DNA of 5,376 nucleotides from Paracoccaceae bacterium (lineage in GTDB: Bacteria; Pseudomonadota; Alphaproteobacteria; Rhodobacterales; Rhodobacteraceae): assembly GCA_023254015.1 (NCBI GenBank), contig JALQYS010000571.1:1-5376 (forward strand). Direction: 5' to 3'. How positions within the stretch are numbered: position 1 is the first letter of the stretch; every line of letters begins with the position of its first letter. The notes under the pieces are model-generated. The model was given only the letters and a program-made list of their open reading frames with translations, searched no databases and was not told the DNA's origin. The translations under genes were made by a program, and so were the position numbers. Below are positions 4,799 to 5,376 of the stretch, piece by piece.

Positions 4799-5376
4799 AT
4801 GGGTCCGTTTCCACATTCCGCACCGAAGGCGGTGATTTCATCCGCCAATCCCGCCGGCACCGACGGGTTCGAATTCGTCGAATTCGCCCATCCCGAACCG
4901 CAGGAGTTGCGCGATCTTTTCGCGCGCATGGGCTTTGCCCTGACCGCCCGCCATCAGAGCCGCGACATCGAATTGTGGCAGCAGGGCGATGTGACCTATA
5001 TCCTGAACAACGATCCCGAAAGCCACGCCGCCCGCTTTGTTGCCGAACACGGCCCTTGCGCCCCGTCGATGGGATGGCGCGTTGTCGATGCGGCCCATGC
5101 CTTTGCCCATGCCGTGGCCGCCGGGGCCGCGCCTTACGAGGCGGCGGACAAGACGCTGGCGGTGCCCGCGATTGTCGGCATTGGCGGCAGCCTGATCTAC
5201 TTTGTCGATCAATACGGCGATGGCCGCCACCCCTATGCCGACTTCGACCTTGTGCAACCGATGAAGCCCAAGGGCGTTGGGTTCCACTATCTCGACCACC
5301 TGACCCACAATGTCCACAAGGGCAACATGGACACGTGGTTCAACTTCTACAGCCGGATCTTCGGCTTCAAGCAGAT
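4799..5376 (+). CDS. hpd: 4-hydroxyphenylpyruvate dioxygenase, N-terminal 192 residues (cut by window end)
   Basis: The non-heme iron enzyme converts 4-hydroxyphenylpyruvate and O2 to homogentisate and CO2 in tyrosine and phenylalanine catabolism. The visible part matches bacterial HPPD throughout: GTDGFEFVEFAHPEP near the N-terminus, DVTYILNNDPES, AARFVAEHGPCAPSMGWRV, IVGIGGSLIYFVDQYGDG, and then YLDHLTHNVHKGNMDTWFNFY. The latter opens the second, catalytic vicinal-oxygen-chelate domain. His167 in DHLTHNV is the first of the three iron ligands (His161 in the Pseudomonas enzyme); the other His and the Glu lie beyond the window. Full length would be about 360 residues. The ATG at 4799 has a good ribosome binding site (CAGGGAG, 4785-4791) 7 bases away. 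The N-terminal extension of about a dozen residues relative to Pseudomonas HPPD looks, from memory, usual for Rhodobacterales. The divergent Lrp/AsnC gene is its likely regulator. Confidence 0.96.
   Translation, partial: MGPFPHSAPKAVISSANPAGTDGFEFVEFAHPEPQELRDLFARMGFALTARHQSRDIELWQQGDVTYILNNDPESHAARFVAEHGPCAPSMGWRVVDAAHAFAHAVAAGAAPYEAADKTLAVPAIVGIGGSLIYFVDQYGDGRHPYADFDLVQPMKPKGVGFHYLDHLTHNVHKGNMDTWFNFYSRIFGFKQ

Noticed and set aside
4868..4886. Tandem GAATTCGTC/GAATTCGCC-like repeat near the hpd start
   Set aside because: It encodes the conserved FEFVEF segment of HPPD; the repeat follows from repeated Glu-Phe codons.
4300..5317. Minus-strand open frames across the start of hpd (4300-4929 and 4838-5317)
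   Set aside because: They overlap the regulator and hpd coding regions in other frames. The hpd reading is supported by multiple conserved motifs and a good ribosome binding site.
1..5376. tRNA, rRNA, CRISPR array, insertion sequence or phage/defence module
   Set aside because: No clover-leaf-like segment, regularly spaced repeats, terminal inverted repeats or transposase/nuclease motifs were seen. The region is nearly fully occupied by housekeeping genes.

Overview
The window is GC-rich and most of it (about 132-5376) looks like an ordinary chromosomal segment of an alphaproteobacterium, most likely of the Rhodobacterales (Rhodobacter/Paracoccus-like). The grounds are the CarD C-terminus, the late cobalamin genes, a KefB/C-type antiporter and a divergent Lrp/AsnC regulator-hpd pair, all compact and with strong third-position G/C. 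No mobile element, CRISPR array, rRNA or tRNA was seen.

Layout. 1-141: minus-strand fragment of ispE of an actinobacterial type, which does not belong with the rest. About 131-141: an apparent chimeric junction. 132-383 (+): C-terminal half of a CarD-family RNA polymerase-binding regulator. 401-428: hairpin terminator serving two convergent genes. 434-1189 (-): cobS (cobV), cobalamin synthase. 1190-1260: short divergent promoter region. 1261-2265 (+): cobT (cobU), nicotinate-nucleotide:dimethylbenzimidazole phosphoribosyltransferase. 2262-4205 (-): Kef-type K+/H+ antiporter, whose stop codon overlaps that of cobT in the palindrome CTAG. 4212-4667 (-): Lrp/AsnC regulator, six bases upstream of kef and probably cotranscribed with it. 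4668-4798: divergent regulatory region with inverted repeats. 4799-5376 (+): hpd, 4-hydroxyphenylpyruvate dioxygenase, cut by the window end.

How the genes work together. CobT makes alpha-ribazole phosphate and CobS joins alpha-ribazole (or its phosphate) to adenosylcobinamide-GDP, so the divergent pair encodes the nucleotide-loop assembly steps of B12 synthesis. The Lrp/AsnC protein is the obvious candidate regulator of hpd (tyrosine/phenylalanine catabolism), and by operon position it may also be tied to kef. The antiporter keeps the membrane and gating-loop motifs of glutathione-gated KefB/KefC.

I did not find a new biological system. The most important observation is the taxonomically discordant left end, which looks like an assembly or amplification chimera. 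The most interesting biology is the set of repeats between the Lrp regulator and hpd, and the tight lrp-kef coupling.
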